A DNA stretch of 64,000 bases from Sinotaia quadrata (taxonomy: Eukaryota; Mollusca; Gastropoda; Architaenioglossa; Viviparidae): assembly GCA_028829895.1 (NCBI GenBank), contig CM054181.1, forward strand, positions 8,579,001 to 8,643,000. The letters are read 5' to 3'. A model generated the notes under the pieces. It was not told where the DNA came from, did not search any database, and worked only from the letters and a program-made list of their open reading frames with translations. Below, one piece after another: positions 47,906 through 59,125 of this stretch. Positions within the stretch are counted from its first letter, which is position 1, and every line of letters starts with the position of its first letter. A program made the translations under genes and the position numbers.

Positions 47906-48162
47906 TTTCATGTGTCGTACTCAAACACCACGAGGAATATTCAAAATAATCTTCGCGAATTCTTGAGACCAAACTCAAGCCACCATTTCTGCTCTTAACA
48001 GAATTGGCTCTTAAACAGAATTCACAGGAAACAACTTAGGGCAACACGTTTTACTGATGAGTTGACGACAGTGCTGGATTCACATACCAACATGACCAAG
48101 CAAGTTCAGTATTCACTGCTGCCTGGAGTGAAAGGAAAAACGGCATTTTTTTCTCTGCAAAA
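47906..48162 (+). other. Intergenic, unique sequence
   Basis: No gene recognised. Confidence 0.5.
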
Positions 48163-48300
48163 GTCAAATTAATGCAGCGCTAAATTTCAGGCATATTTCA
48201 TCTCTAAAACTCCTTTCTCTCTTACAAACATTCTCAACTTATAAATCCTGCAACAATTTCGTTAGCCCGATACACACACAGCATACGAAATATAACATCA
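48163..48300 (+). repeat. Dispersed repeat pair, copy 2
   Basis: Partner of 41979-42104, same orientation: aaaagtcaaattaatgcagc, tttcatctctaaaactcct, tctctcttacaaacattctc and a tacac-cacagcat-cgaaatata ending. An extra ~20 bases (tcctgcaacaatttcg) lie inside this copy. Confidence 0.75.
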
Positions 48301-48339
48301 ATCTAAAGAGTGTACATGAAAGTTTGTGTTTTTTTTAAA

Positions 48340-48500
48340 CGCAGAACAAATGACTTGCTGATAAACAAGACTGTACAAAGTTAAAGGTTTGAATTTTTGT
48401 TTAATGACCTCTTGGTGATAAACAAGTGCTGGGTGTACATTAAACACTTAATAAAAACAAATGACCTTTTGGCGAATAATAAGTGCTGGGTGCAAATCAA
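48340..48500. repeat. ~60-bp repeat, 3 copies
   Basis: Copies of aaatgacctcttggtgataa and acaagtgctgggtgtac, diverged. Confidence 0.8.
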
Positions 48501-48800
48501 GTTCAAGGTTGCATGACAACAGACAATTCCTGAGCATGCAGTATCTTCACAGTCGAAGTTTTTTTCCGCGTCTTTGATTTCACAGACGAAGGAAAGCGGT
48601 TGGGAGGGGGGAAACTATTTGCTACAACGGAATGTTAGATTCTATTTGCAAACTTCCCGACGGTCAAGACAAAATTCCGATAGAAAACAACGTCCATCCT
48701 GTCGTGAAAATTGATTAGCAAAATTGCACGCTAAAAATACCTGACGTATGTCATTATCTTCTTTTTTTAAAAAAACAATGAAACTAACAAATACAAGTGG
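48501..48800 (+). other. Intergenic, unique sequence
   Basis: No gene recognised. A poly-T/poly-A junction (tctttttttaaaaaaaca) lies near 48760. Confidence 0.5.
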
Positions 48801-49145
48801 GAATGTAAAAGCCCTATGGGTTCTTGTTCTTTTTAGGATCCCTGGAAATGTATGAGCAAATTTGGGTCCTTAAACGCCCCAGAATCCCAGAAATGGAAAT
48901 GAAAGAACCCTATGGGTCTTAGTTCGTCTGAGGGGTACCTAGATACATAAGAATCCTATGGACCCCTAGTTCGTCTGAGGGTACCTGGATACATAGGAAC
49001 CCCATGGGTCCTAATTCGTCTAAGGGGTACCTGGATACATAAGAGTTCTATGGTGGTACCTGGATACATAGGAGTTCTATGGGACCTAGTTCGTCTGGGG
49101 GGTACCTGGTTATATAAGAGTTCTATGGGACCTAACTAGCCTTCG
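48800..49145. repeat. ~47-bp tandem repeat, about 7 copies
   Basis: Units of gtacctggatacataagagt, tctatgggacctagttcgtc and tgagggg; copies differ by small indels. Confidence 0.9.
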
Positions 49146-50224
49146 AATATGGGAAAATGTAAGTGCCAATACACGGGCATACCAAAGATGACAATTAATT
49201 CCCTCGCCTCAAACGATATTAAACATAACTTTAAAAAGTCGTTAGGCATCACGTTACAAGACATTTTATTCCGAGATGTAACGCTTTAATGTTTCGCCTT
49301 AGATTAAGCATGTGTTGGGAATATGCAAATGAATCATGTGATCGTACTAAGCGAAACTTAACAGTCTTCCTTGATCATACACACTCAGGGGAGAAGCTAA
49401 AGTATTTCATGGGTGTTATTAAACAAAATAATTCTTACAGGAACAGAATGTGCCCAACTCCATGACACATAACTACAAAAAAAGAATGGTCAGCATTTAG
49501 AGAAGTAGGTCGTGTTGGCCACTCCATGGGTCATTTAGATCATTAATGTTCAGGACATTTGTGTCTCACTTGCTTGACTTTCTCGCTCACCAGGATCAAA
49601 CAAATTTTACAATGTGTCGTATTTCACTCGAAAGGGTTTCTCGGTTTATTTTATGGCTTAGTGCATAGAATTATAAGTATGTATGCCTGCAGGTAATAAG
49701 TAGACAGACAAACAAATATAAAGATGACTAGAGAGAGTGAGAGAAAGACAAGAGACTGGCCAGAATCTCCCCAAACACGTTGAGTGTCTCACTCTTCGCT
49801 GACACATTTACAAGGTATGGTGAAGCCATTCATAGAATGCAAGGCCATCATAAAGCCAAGGCCATCATAAAGTCAAGGCCAACAATCGGGCCAGAATGTC
49901 ATAAAGTCAAAATCAATCTAAAGCTGGGATACAGAACTCTAATCTCTCACTTAATTGTAGGTTTGAGCTTTAGCTCAAGGAAGTAGGTTAAGTGTGTAGA
50001 AAAATTTGGATGTGATGATAAAGTGGATTCGTGTGCTAAAGGCTTCACCAATTGAAAATCTGTAACGTTCTCTGATGGTAATAATTGGTATTTAATTAGT
50101 AACCTGTACTCGTGTATCATAACCTTTTTTTAATACTTTAAATTCTTCTCAGATTGTTATCGACCTTTCATTTTTAATGATTCTCTCTTGTAACTATTTT
50201 TATTTATAATTTGGTGAAGAGCCA
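49146..50224 (+). other. Intergenic, unique sequence
   Basis: No gene recognised. A short ~17-bp duplication (aaggccatcataaag) lies at 49840-49880. Confidence 0.5.
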
Positions 50225-50640
50225 TTTTTGTCTAAGCTCTGTCAAGTATAGAGTCATTGTGTTTAATCTCTGTGTGTCAAGTATAGAGTCATTGTGTCTA
50301 ATCTCTGTCAAGTATAGAGTCATTGTATCTAATCTCTGTGTGCCAAGTATAGAGTCATTGTGTCTAATCTCTGTCAAGTATAGAGTCATTGTATCTAATC
50401 TCTGTGTGTCAAGTATAGAGTCATTGTGTCTAATCTCTGTCAAGTATAGAGTCATTGTGTCTAATCTCTGTGTGTCAAGTATAGAGTCATTGTGTCTAAT
50501 CTCTGTCAAGTATAGAGTCATTGTATCTAATCTCTGTGTGTCAAGTATAGAGTCATTGTGTCTAATCTCTGTCAAGTATAGAGTCATTGTGTCTAATCTC
50601 TGTGTGTCAAGTATAGAATCATTGTGCCTCTAACTAATTT
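50225..50640. repeat. 66-bp dimeric tandem repeat (35 + 31 bp), about 6.5 copies
   Basis: Two alternating forms of caagtatagagtcattgtgt plus ctaatctct, one with an extra gtgt, make a 66-bp repeat. Both strands are open through it only because 66 is a multiple of 3 and the unit lacks stops. No evidence of a gene. Confidence 0.95.
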
Positions 50641-50674
50641 TATTCAGCTTAGTGCCAAAATTAAATATTCTATG

Positions 50675-50925
50675 TTCCTTTCCAGGGACACAGGATATGG
50701 TCATAATGTCTACTCTCTCTCAAGTATAGGGTCATTATGCCTATTCTCTCTGAAGTTTAGGGTCATGATGTCTATTCTCATTTAGCTATAGGGCTGTTAC
50801 GCATAATCTCTTCAAGTAAAGTCATTATTCTAATCTCATTCAGGTATAGGGTTGTTATGTCTAATCTCTCTCAAGTATAGGATTGTTATGTCTAATCTCT
50901 CTCAAGTATAGGGTCATGTGAAGAT
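50675..50925. repeat. Degenerate ~33-40-bp repeat related to 50225 array
   Basis: Units of ctctctcaagtatagggtcat and tatgtctaat, an older version of the neighbouring array's core. Confidence 0.85.
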
Positions 50926-51215
50926 TTGTCAGTGATAAGCCACCATCACACTTAACTACAGTTCATGTGAAGATTTGTCAGCACTAAGCCATCTTTACAC
51001 TAAACTACAGTTCATGTGAAGATCTGTCAGCACTAAAGCCATGTTCACAAAACTACAGTTCGAGTGAAGATGTGTCAGCACTAAAGCCATGTTCACACTA
51101 AAGTACAGTTCATGTGAAGACCTGTCAGCACTAAAGCCATGTTCACACTAAAGTACAGTTCATGTGAAGATCTGTCAGAACTAAAGCCATTTTCACACTA
51201 AAGTACAGTCCATGT
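50925..51215. repeat. ~50-bp tandem repeat, about 6 copies
   Basis: Unit cagttcatgtgaagatctgt with cagcactaaagccatgttca. Confidence 0.92.
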
Positions 51216-51299
51216 GTAGATTTAAGGCATTTAAGACTTGTCCATATAAAGGCCTTGTTTTATTCTAACTGTGAAACCACTGGTTTCTATCAACACTGA

Positions 51300-51550
51300 A
51301 ATGTCGATTACAGCTAAAGCTTCTCCATCTGAAGACTTGTTTATATAACTACTCACTGCTGATTTGAACTCATTTACAAAATTAAAGCTAAAGCTTCTCC
51401 ATCAGAAGACTAAGACTTGTAATATTGTGTATATAAGTACTCACTGCTGATTTGAAATTTACAAAATTAAAACTAAAGCTTCTCCATCTGAAGACTAAGA
51501 CTTGTGTATGTAACTACTCACTGCTGATTTGAACTCATTTACAAAATCAT
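51300..51550. repeat. ~74-86-bp tandem repeat, 3 copies
   Basis: Unit with aagcttctccatctgaagac, actactcactgctgatttga and actcatttacaaaatta; copies start near 51317, 51391 and 51476. Confidence 0.92.
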
Positions 51551-52868
51551 AATTTTGGCCTGCAACTCGTATGAATTAAACTTTAGTTTTGCTCAAGTTT
51601 TAACTTATGATTTACTGTTTAAAAAACTTTTTTTGCCCAAAAAAATGAAATGATTAATAATTATAATTTAGAGCATTAATTTTGTAATATACAAACTTAA
51701 AGTTGATTATTGTTTAATGATAAGCTATTAATTTATTATGATAATCTATGTTTCTTGTGTGTGTTTTTAAATAGAAAATCGAGTTAAATCGAGTTAAAAG
51801 CTTACCCAAAGAAAAATTAAATGGCAAACGGTGAACATGTAATCTTTAGGGAAAAGACTATTTATTCTCTGTTAACAGTTTTAATTAATTAGCTAAAAGA
51901 GAAAGCTTGTTTTCTTTAACTTTTCTTTAGTTTCAGAAATTAATGATTACTAAAATATAGACTTTATTCTTTAAATTAAAAATATTATCCTATGCTTTCG
52001 AAACTAAAAAATAAATACGTTTATTTTTTATTTAAAGATTGATGGCAGGTAATTATTGATACATGTTCTGCACTTGCTTTTCTATTAATTTATATCCTAT
52101 ACGATTTAATTTAGGAAAATACTCATTTAAAAAATAACTTCAAAATAGTTTACAGGAAATGCACATTGTCAGTCTCACATCAACCTGCCATGAATTAATT
52201 CCCTTCCCTGTCTTTCACACTGCAATCAATGCAGTGACGTCAAAGTCGCCCCACCAGAACAGGAGAGAACCACAATGCCACTGCAATATTCCTACCACTT
52301 CACTCCATGGGGACAATTTTCTCAGTAGGACTCCTTTCAGGACCTGTCACATGCCACTTGCATTTTTTTGTTGTCTAGTTTGCATCTCTCTGAAGATGTC
52401 TTCTTTTTCATGTGAAATTTGGCGCATGTGACATCAGAAATGAAGTTAGGTAGGCATGCCAATTGGATGTTGTTGTTTATTAAAAGGATAAAACTAACTT
52501 TCAGAATGTTAGAATTAAAGTAGAAACAGAGATTGAAACTTTTCCCAAGTGTTGTTGTTGATTTCTTGTAGAGGGAGACACACTAATTATGTGCCTATTT
52601 TTAACAGAATAAGCACTTAAGGTAATCTGACATCCTAAGGATAAGATAATCAAAATGCCTTTCATATTTGTCTCACCATTATTTGAAACTTACTGGCATT
52701 TCCTTCTAATGAAATTATTTATAGAAAATCAAGGGCTAATTCGACAAGTGAAAAGTAGTCAGTTTACTCCAAGAAAACAACTTATAGCATGTGCGTGAAC
52801 TTGCTTGCGCGACTTTCCCTAGAACTGCTTCGCGCGTTTGGTCGGCCAGCGCTCTGACGTAGGACTGA
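51551..52868 (+). other. Intergenic, mostly AT-rich
   Basis: No gene recognised. The last ~80 bases (52790-52868) are GC-richer with CpGs and could be a promoter or 5' UTR for the frame at 52869, but no TATA or initiator is clear. Confidence 0.4.
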
Positions 52869-53066
52869 ATGGCCGAGAGCAGGAAACAGGCATCAAAAAA
52901 ATTTTTTAAAAGCCAAGAGCCCGGCCGGCTTCAGTCGCCGAGTGCACCTGATTTTCCAGTTGATAATGTTCGGACCAGGTGTTGGGGCTTTGTTTCATTT
53001 ATAAATTCAAGGTCTCCCACCTACTCGTCCTGCTACACATTGCTGTTTAAATCTGTTTCTAAACAG
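52869..53066 (+). CDS. Candidate first coding exon of unknown short gene
   Basis: An ATG (context actgaATGG) directly follows an in-frame TGA and opens 66 codons, MAESRKQASKKFFKSQ onward, basic and serine-rich, ending SVSKQ at a good donor (cag|gtgagt). It sits in a GC-richer, CpG-containing patch in AT-rich surroundings, which suits a promoter-proximal exon. I do not recognise the protein. It may pair in phase with the exon at 53882, giving a 73-residue product. Chance occurrence remains quite possible. Confidence 0.3.
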
Positions 53067-53329
53067 GTGAGTAGTCTTTTCCTTACTGATTGAACTCCAG
53101 CAGTGGGATTATTAAGTGTAATTTCGTAAAATCATGCCTAGTTTTATTTATTGTAAAAAGCGTTTGATTTGCTATAAATATAAATATCGCTATTTTTACT
53201 GATGATGAGGATGAATAATCAATACACTCTCTAAATTATTTTACCGAAGTCGCGCATATCACACCTAAAGTCTTGCAAATTATTACGGAAGTTTTTGCAA
53301 ATCATTATTGTGTAAATCACTACTAACGT

Positions 53330-53590
53330 TGTGTGAATCATAACAAAAGTCATGTAAATCGTAACTGAAGTAGTGTAAATCATTAGAAAAAGGTTTCATT
53401 TTAAAAAAGTCACATTACTGAAGTAGTGTAAATCATTAGAAAAAGGTTTTCGTTGACAAAAGTCACATAACTGAATTAGTGTAAATCAATAGAAACAGGT
53501 TTCACTTAAAAAATCATTTTAAAAAAAAAAAGTCATGTAACTGAAGTAGTGTAAATCATTAGAAAAAGGTTTCGTTAACAAAAGAAGTGA
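53330..53590. repeat. ~60-bp tandem repeat, about 4 copies
   Basis: Units of ctgaagtagtgtaaatcatt and agaaaaaggttt, separated by variable A-rich spacers. Confidence 0.9.
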
Positions 53591-53881
53591 AGCAGGCAGC
53601 AAAAAATAAGCGGATATCCATATGAAAAAAGTTTTTCAATATTATAACACTAAATATTCAATTACTGTAATGCAGAATTAAAATAATATTTAATTATTGA
53701 ATGGCCTGTGCACATAAACTCTTTCGGCAAAAATAATTGTATTATAATACAGCTGTTATATCATTATATCTTCTAACAGATCTGACAATATGTGATGTTA
53801 TTTAAGAGATCCAGCATCTATATATTGACAAATAAAATATCAAGTTTCATGTAGCTGATCTATTCTCCTTGTCCTTCACAG

Positions 53882-53905
53882 GACAACCTCCAGCTAGATG
53901 TTTAA
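53882..53905 (+). CDS. Candidate terminal exon (7 codons plus stop)
   Basis: A strong acceptor (ctccttgtccttcacag) is followed by GAC and then seven codons (DNLQLDV) to TAA. AATAAA lies at 53920-53925. Phase 0 matches the end of the candidate exon at 53066. This is too short to prove anything; RNA is needed. Confidence 0.2.
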   Translation, partial: DNLQLDV

Positions 53906-54184
53906 ACAAACTAACAAAAAATAAAATATCAGAAATGATTAAACAAAATAAATTAGTTATTTAATCTAAAGATATATTTATATTTTTGTAGTTCAATAAA
54001 CAAAACCAATAAAATAGTAATTCAGATATCTGCACACAGACAAAAAAAATATTATATTACTAGAGACTTCAATGTCTTCAGCTGTCATTCTGTCATCACT
54101 TATGTTTTAACTAGAGTATTTTCCACCCCTCATATGACGTGTGGAAAATTAAAATGAATGCATAGCTAGGAACATAAATGAATT

Positions 54185-54560
54185 AGATTAATGGAAGGCT
54201 CCATTATGGCTCCATTATAAGTCACATTATTGTGAGTGAAAATTCGAGCATCATTTAACAAATGACCTTGACTGTCGTTTCTTTACTGAGTACTTTGATG
54301 TCTCTGTTTCGTGAACGCGACAATGCAACATAAAGCTAGCCTTGTGAAAATACCGGCTCGCTGGAAAAAAAACACCCTCCAATGGATTTGATTATATTTA
54401 TACTTCATATTGCTAGTGAAAATTTGAGCATCACTTAGCAAATGACCTTTACCTCCAGTTTTCTAATGAGTACTTTGATGTTGTCTGTTTTGTGAACCTG
54501 ACAATGCAACACAAAGCTGGCCATGTGAAAATACCGGCTCGCTCACAAAATAACTCCCAC
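54185..54560. repeat. 180-bp direct duplication, 2 copies
   Basis: Two adjacent copies (gtgaaaatt at 54236 and 54416) sharing gagcatca, aaatgacctt, gagtactttgatg, gacaatgcaaca and gtgaaaataccggctcgct, with about 15% differences. Confidence 0.92.
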
Positions 54561-54769
54561 TGCTCGAAGGTCAAGGACGCTTTAGCGTTTTTGAATAGAT
54601 GGACAGAATTGGAAATCTATTTATATGATGATAGTGTCTACGAAATACAATGGTATGCTCTGTGATTCCGCTTACCCTCTCTGTTCTGCACGTTCTCACA
54701 TAGACCAGCACTTACCTGCGTTTGTTGAAAGAATCACACTATAGATCAAGAGTTGACTCAATGAGATTA

Positions 54770-55125
54770 ATCTGATACTTCACTAATATAGTATTACCGT
54801 TTAGTTCACCATTAATTCACCAATATAGTTCTAATATAGTATTATTGTAAAGTTCACCATTAATTCATTATATCATTCTTATATAGTATTACCATAAAGT
54901 TCACCATTATATATATATAATTCACTATATAGTTCTAATATAGCATTGTCGTACTGTTCACCAGTAATGGATTAATCTTATTGCTCACTGATATAGTATT
55001 ATCCTATAGTTCACAAATAATTCACCAATATAGTTAGTTTTATTCTTTACAAATAATGGGGTAATCTTATAGTTCATTAATACAGTATTATTGTACTGTT
55101 CACCACTAACAGATTAATATTATGG
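54770..55125. repeat. Degenerate ~60-bp AT-rich repeat
   Basis: Copies of gttcaccattaattcaccaa, tatagttctaatatagtatt and taatggattaatctta with deletions. Confidence 0.85.
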
Positions 55126-56499
55126 TTTTCATTAATTTACATGATCGTATATATAGCTCATTCTCTGGGGAACTTAATCTAGATACATTTAAATTTAAAA
55201 TAGGGTATAAAACTACAACTTCGCAACATGGAAACTATATTAACAAACTTATCAGCCATCATAAAAGAAGTTCTATTTATTCAACTTAACATAAAACGGA
55301 CTAAGTTATTATGCTGCAAAGATAAAGTAATAAAATAAAGTGCAAAGTAATAAACAAAGTGCATATGTCTATTTAAATATAATGTGTTTTAATATAATTT
55401 TAAGCCTAATCGCGATATTTATATTCTTGAATGTAATTCACAGTTTTTTCTACCCTTCCTCGCTCTGATTTAAAACATACGCACATCTAAGTGAAACTTT
55501 ACGTGCAAAAGAAATCTCAAGGATATGTGCATAAATATGTAAGCTATTTACGATGTTAATCAATTTAATCAAAATATATCAAGATTATCAGAAATAGGTG
55601 TTTTGAAACATCGATATTCCGAAAATTTTCCCGCCGTCACTGTTGTAGCCATGTAATCTGAATGAGAAACGAAAGATATTTTTCTTATTTCTTATTTCAT
55701 CACACAAAGACAAATTGACATGAGAGTTATCTTTCCGGAATATGGTGCCTCAGAAAAATGTAAGAAGTAGTTCGCGATATTATCGTCATTATTTTATATT
55801 TACATATTTATTAGTTCCGTTGTAACGTGATAAACAGGAAACGAAGTCAAATTAGTTTTCCTAAAGCTAAATATTTCTGAATATAACGAATAAGTTTGAA
55901 GAACATTAGCTTATGAATACTTCTGGTTAAAAAAAAAAACAAATTAGATCCACAAGGCGTAGTTTGTGTGACATATCACGTGTTTGGTAAAAGAATAAAA
56001 GTTTTGGATCCGATTTATGAAGAAACTAAGCTTTGCAAAGAATCTTACTTTTTTATATTATTTCTTCACAAAATTGACCATTTGCAGATAAAAGGAATAT
56101 TGAATATTGCCTTAATGTATTATCGCTTCTAAGAAAACCTTGATAGAGTAAGTTTGGTGGATTATTTATAACAGTGAAAATTAAAGAAAATGGCTATATG
56201 TATCCATATAGCAAAAATAGGTGCCATTTTTCAGTTAAAAACGAATTTTACTGCAAATAATTACAAAATAAATAAACACATATTCATGCAAATATTTTAT
56301 GCATCTCTCACTTCAATTCTGAATATATAGAATATAAACACACGATATTTCAATGCTTTATTTTTTTAAGAAAACACCATTTCAAATGAACCCACCCTTC
56401 GTGGTACACTTCCCTAGAGAATGAGCCCTATACTTATTAATCCACTTCTACATTTGTGAATGGATTAATCTTAGAGGTTGCTAATTTAGTTATCGCATA
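55126..56499 (+). other. Intergenic, unique AT-rich sequence
   Basis: No gene recognised. Confidence 0.5.
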
Positions 56500-56640
56500 G
56501 TTCACTAAATCTGGATTAAGTGCAAAGTTCGCTAATAGTGGATTAGGTGCAGAGTTCGCTAAAAGTGGATTAAGTGCAGAGTTCACTAAACCTGGATTAA
56601 GTGCAAAGTTCGCTAATAATGGATTACTCTCAGCATTATA
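56500..56640. repeat. ~32-bp tandem repeat, 4-5 copies
   Basis: Unit gtggattaagtgcagagttc and gctaaa. Confidence 0.9.
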
Positions 56641-57451
56641 AAATGTTTGATTAGTTCGCCAGGATTGTATTGAAACTCCATCCCTTTAATACTATAATCC
56701 GCATTCTGTAATACTATATGTAGGCCTATATATCATAAACAGTCAGGGCGCACACACACACACACACATATATCAACATACGTGCATTCGTGCACACACG
56801 TACATTACAATGTATTTATGCACCGAGAAATCTTGATACCATTCACATCACGTGGTACGTTGAAATAAGCGTTCTTTGTTTATCTGCACTTACATTCTAA
56901 CAACAATAATAGGGTCGCTTTACGCCAGAGGCAGACGACTTCAAATTGTCAGGTTTCTAATGATAAAGGCTTACTTAATCTCAAGTGTGAAACGTGTGGA
57001 TTCGATTAAATTTCAAGAGTTGTCGACTACCCTGAACGTGTGCTCAATTTGACGAGCTTATCGCAAGCCGGAAATTAGTTACAACTTTATGACGTCTCTC
57101 TCGTGGAAATAGACAACCCATCTTCAAACAGCACAAAGTCCTCAAACGGCTGACAGTTTTCAAGCGGCATCAAATCTTGCGAAAATTTAGTTAAAGAAGA
57201 AACTAGAATCCTCTTGTGCTTGTAAATAATACTCAAGTTTGACTACATTTTAATTTTTTAAATAAAAGGCATTTGCAAGTGAATTGTACAATATTAACTT
57301 TTGAGGAAAAGGCTTGCTACTAATTCACTCCAATTATCGATTTCCCTGAAGTAATTTATTTAAAATAACAAACAGCACCTTGTTACTAAGCAGGCCATGT
57401 TATATGCAGACTTAAAGTACTTACAGCACTTAATTGACAACATCTTTTCAG
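56641..57451 (+). other. Intergenic or intron, unique sequence
   Basis: No clear exon. An open 40-base piece at about 56913-56953 reads GRFTPEADDFKLS in one frame but its donor is poor. A short (CA)n occurs near 56751-56767. Confidence 0.4.
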
Positions 57452-57635
57452 CATTGAAGCTACAGATTGGGAGAAACATTTACAGAAAGTTATGGCACCA
57501 AAGATGAAAGATGTACATACCTCTAGAGAAGAACAAAAGCTAAAGCAAAAATATGTACGGAGCAAGTTTTGTAAGAAAAATGTTGACACAGTATTTCATT
57601 CAATACACGATTGTTTCATGACATACATTGAATAG
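57452..57635 (+). CDS. Candidate terminal coding exon, unknown protein
   Basis: Acceptor caacatcttttcag; one leading C completes a codon begun upstream, then 60 codons run to TAG at 57633-57635. The product begins IEATDWEKHLQKVMAPKMK and contains a charged stretch (SREEQKLKQKYVRSKF) and an aromatic-rich end (VFHSIHDCFMTYIE). Composition is strongly protein-like: Lys, Glu and Trp in an otherwise AT-rich noncoding area. The first in-frame ATG is 13 codons in. I do not recognise the family. The upstream exon must end with two bases of a codon, so it does not join the 52869 exon directly. Confidence 0.4.
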
Positions 57636-57694
57636 TAACATATATGTGTTCTATGAGATTACGATTTCTTCAGTCGGTGTCACGTGCAATACTG

Positions 57695-57835
57695 ATTTGT
57701 AGGTCTGTGTGACCGTGAGTTCCAAAGAAAGATTGTATAAAGTGTGACTGTGAGTTCCAAAGAAAGATTGTATAAAGTGTGACTGTGAGTTCCAAAAAAA
57801 GATTGTATAAATTGTGACTGTGAATTCTAGGGTTG
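57695..57835. repeat. ~34-bp tandem repeat, 4 copies
   Basis: Unit gtgtgactgtgagttccaaa with gaaagattgtataaa; near-perfect copies. Confidence 0.93.
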
Positions 57836-58480
57836 TAGCAACCTTAAAATGTCCTTGAAGAATGAGACCCGTTTTGAAAAGTGATTGAATTTTATTTTGT
57901 CCTTCAAAAGCACTTGAATTTGCTTACAGACCCTTGAATTAGTTGAGAAGTCCTTGATTTTTATTTTACAAGAAATATCTCACCCCTTTCTTTTCTCTAT
58001 CAGCTTGCATAAATATTTATTTTAAATAAGATGTTGTAAAAACATTTGCAAATCGTCACTTAGTTATCGACACTTCGGCATTCACTTCGTTTGTTTTCGG
58101 CATATCATTCAAAAGCCCGAAATGGGATACCGATAATTCCAACTTGGAGCACTAAAAGCATTTAGAAACTAAATAACTGATTTACAACATAATTTTCTTC
58201 AATTTCAGAATAGGACTTCTTCTCAAGAATAGTAGCCATTTTGAATTTGGTGGTGTGTATGTGTTCGGTCGGTTTAGAGAGTTCGGAGTAAACATACGAA
58301 TAATTTTTTTTTTAAATGATTGCCGATCGGGGAATTTGTAAAAGCACGCAAATGGAGAAACCGGCAGCCTTATGGTGAGGAACCAGTACGTGGTCAAGAT
58401 AATGGCGGTTTGGGAACTTCTGAATTTACCAGAAAATAGTCTCGTGAGGCGTTGCCGATCTGCTTAGATCGTATAATGCC
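57836..58480 (+). mobile_element. Possible degenerate DNA-transposon remnant
   Basis: Contains several 'cttgaatt/ccttga' runs (57850-57960), a pattern I associate with interspersed DNA elements in animal genomes, then a GC-richer patch near 58390-58450. A short frame there, with an ATG at 58402 (reading MAVWELLNLPEN), is uncertain. No ends or target duplication found. Confidence 0.25.
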
Positions 58481-58859
58481 TGGTAGATTTCAGCCTTCAG
58501 AATTGATTTAATTTAATATGACGTTGGATAATGTTTTATTATGTTATTTCTGATCACGATTTATATTTGTTTGAAACACTTTGTATACGGAAACGTGTTG
58601 AAAATTAAGACGAAAATGAGAAATTCCGCAAACGTTTTTTTTTTTAGTTTGGAAATGTGTCTGTCGAGATAAAAGCTTTTGAGCAGTTTGTTTTGTTGAA
58701 TTATTAAATATTGGAATATGTTCATTGAACATTTTTTAAACTACAAACGAATCTAAAGACTTATGTTTGTCATTATACTATTCATATTCTTGAGTGTGTG
58801 AGGAATGTTCTTTTTAATTAGAAAGAGACGGGTCAAAGAAAAGTTGAGAGAAAGAAAGA
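58481..58859 (+). other. Intergenic, unique AT-rich sequence
   Basis: No gene recognised; the minus-strand frame at 58544-58732 lacks support. Confidence 0.5.
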
Positions 58860-59030
58860 AAAATATATTATTAAAATGAATGAATGAATAGTAAGTGGGG
58901 GGGAGGAGGATTTGAATGAGAGATGGAAAGGGGGATAAGAAAAGAAAAAGTGAGAAAAAGAGAGAGAGAGAGAGTGAGAGAGAATGTGGTCGAAAGAAAC
59001 AGTGGGAGAAAGAGTGAGTGAGTGAGCGAG
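58860..59030. repeat. GA-rich tract with (GA)n and (GAGT)n
   Basis: Purine-rich stretch with a pure GAGAGA run near 58960-58985 and gagtgagtgagcgagcgagc at its right end. Confidence 0.85.
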
Positions 59031-59125
59031 CGAGCACTAAATCTTCAATGACTTGAGTCCCATAATGTCTTATCGCATTCAGCACTAAATCTTCAATGAC
59101 TAGATTCCCACAATGTCTTATTGTA
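59030..59125. repeat. ~50-bp direct duplication
   Basis: Two copies of agcactaaatcttcaatgac followed by cccataatgtcttat, then cattcag. Confidence 0.9.

Noticed and set aside
50204..50633. Open frames of 127 and 140 codons on both strands
   Set aside because: Both come from the same 66-bp repeat, which has no stops and a length divisible by 3.
58402..58443. Short frame MAVWELLNLPEN with possible donor gtgagg
   Set aside because: Only 14 codons, in an area that looks like a transposon remnant. Not enough to call an exon.
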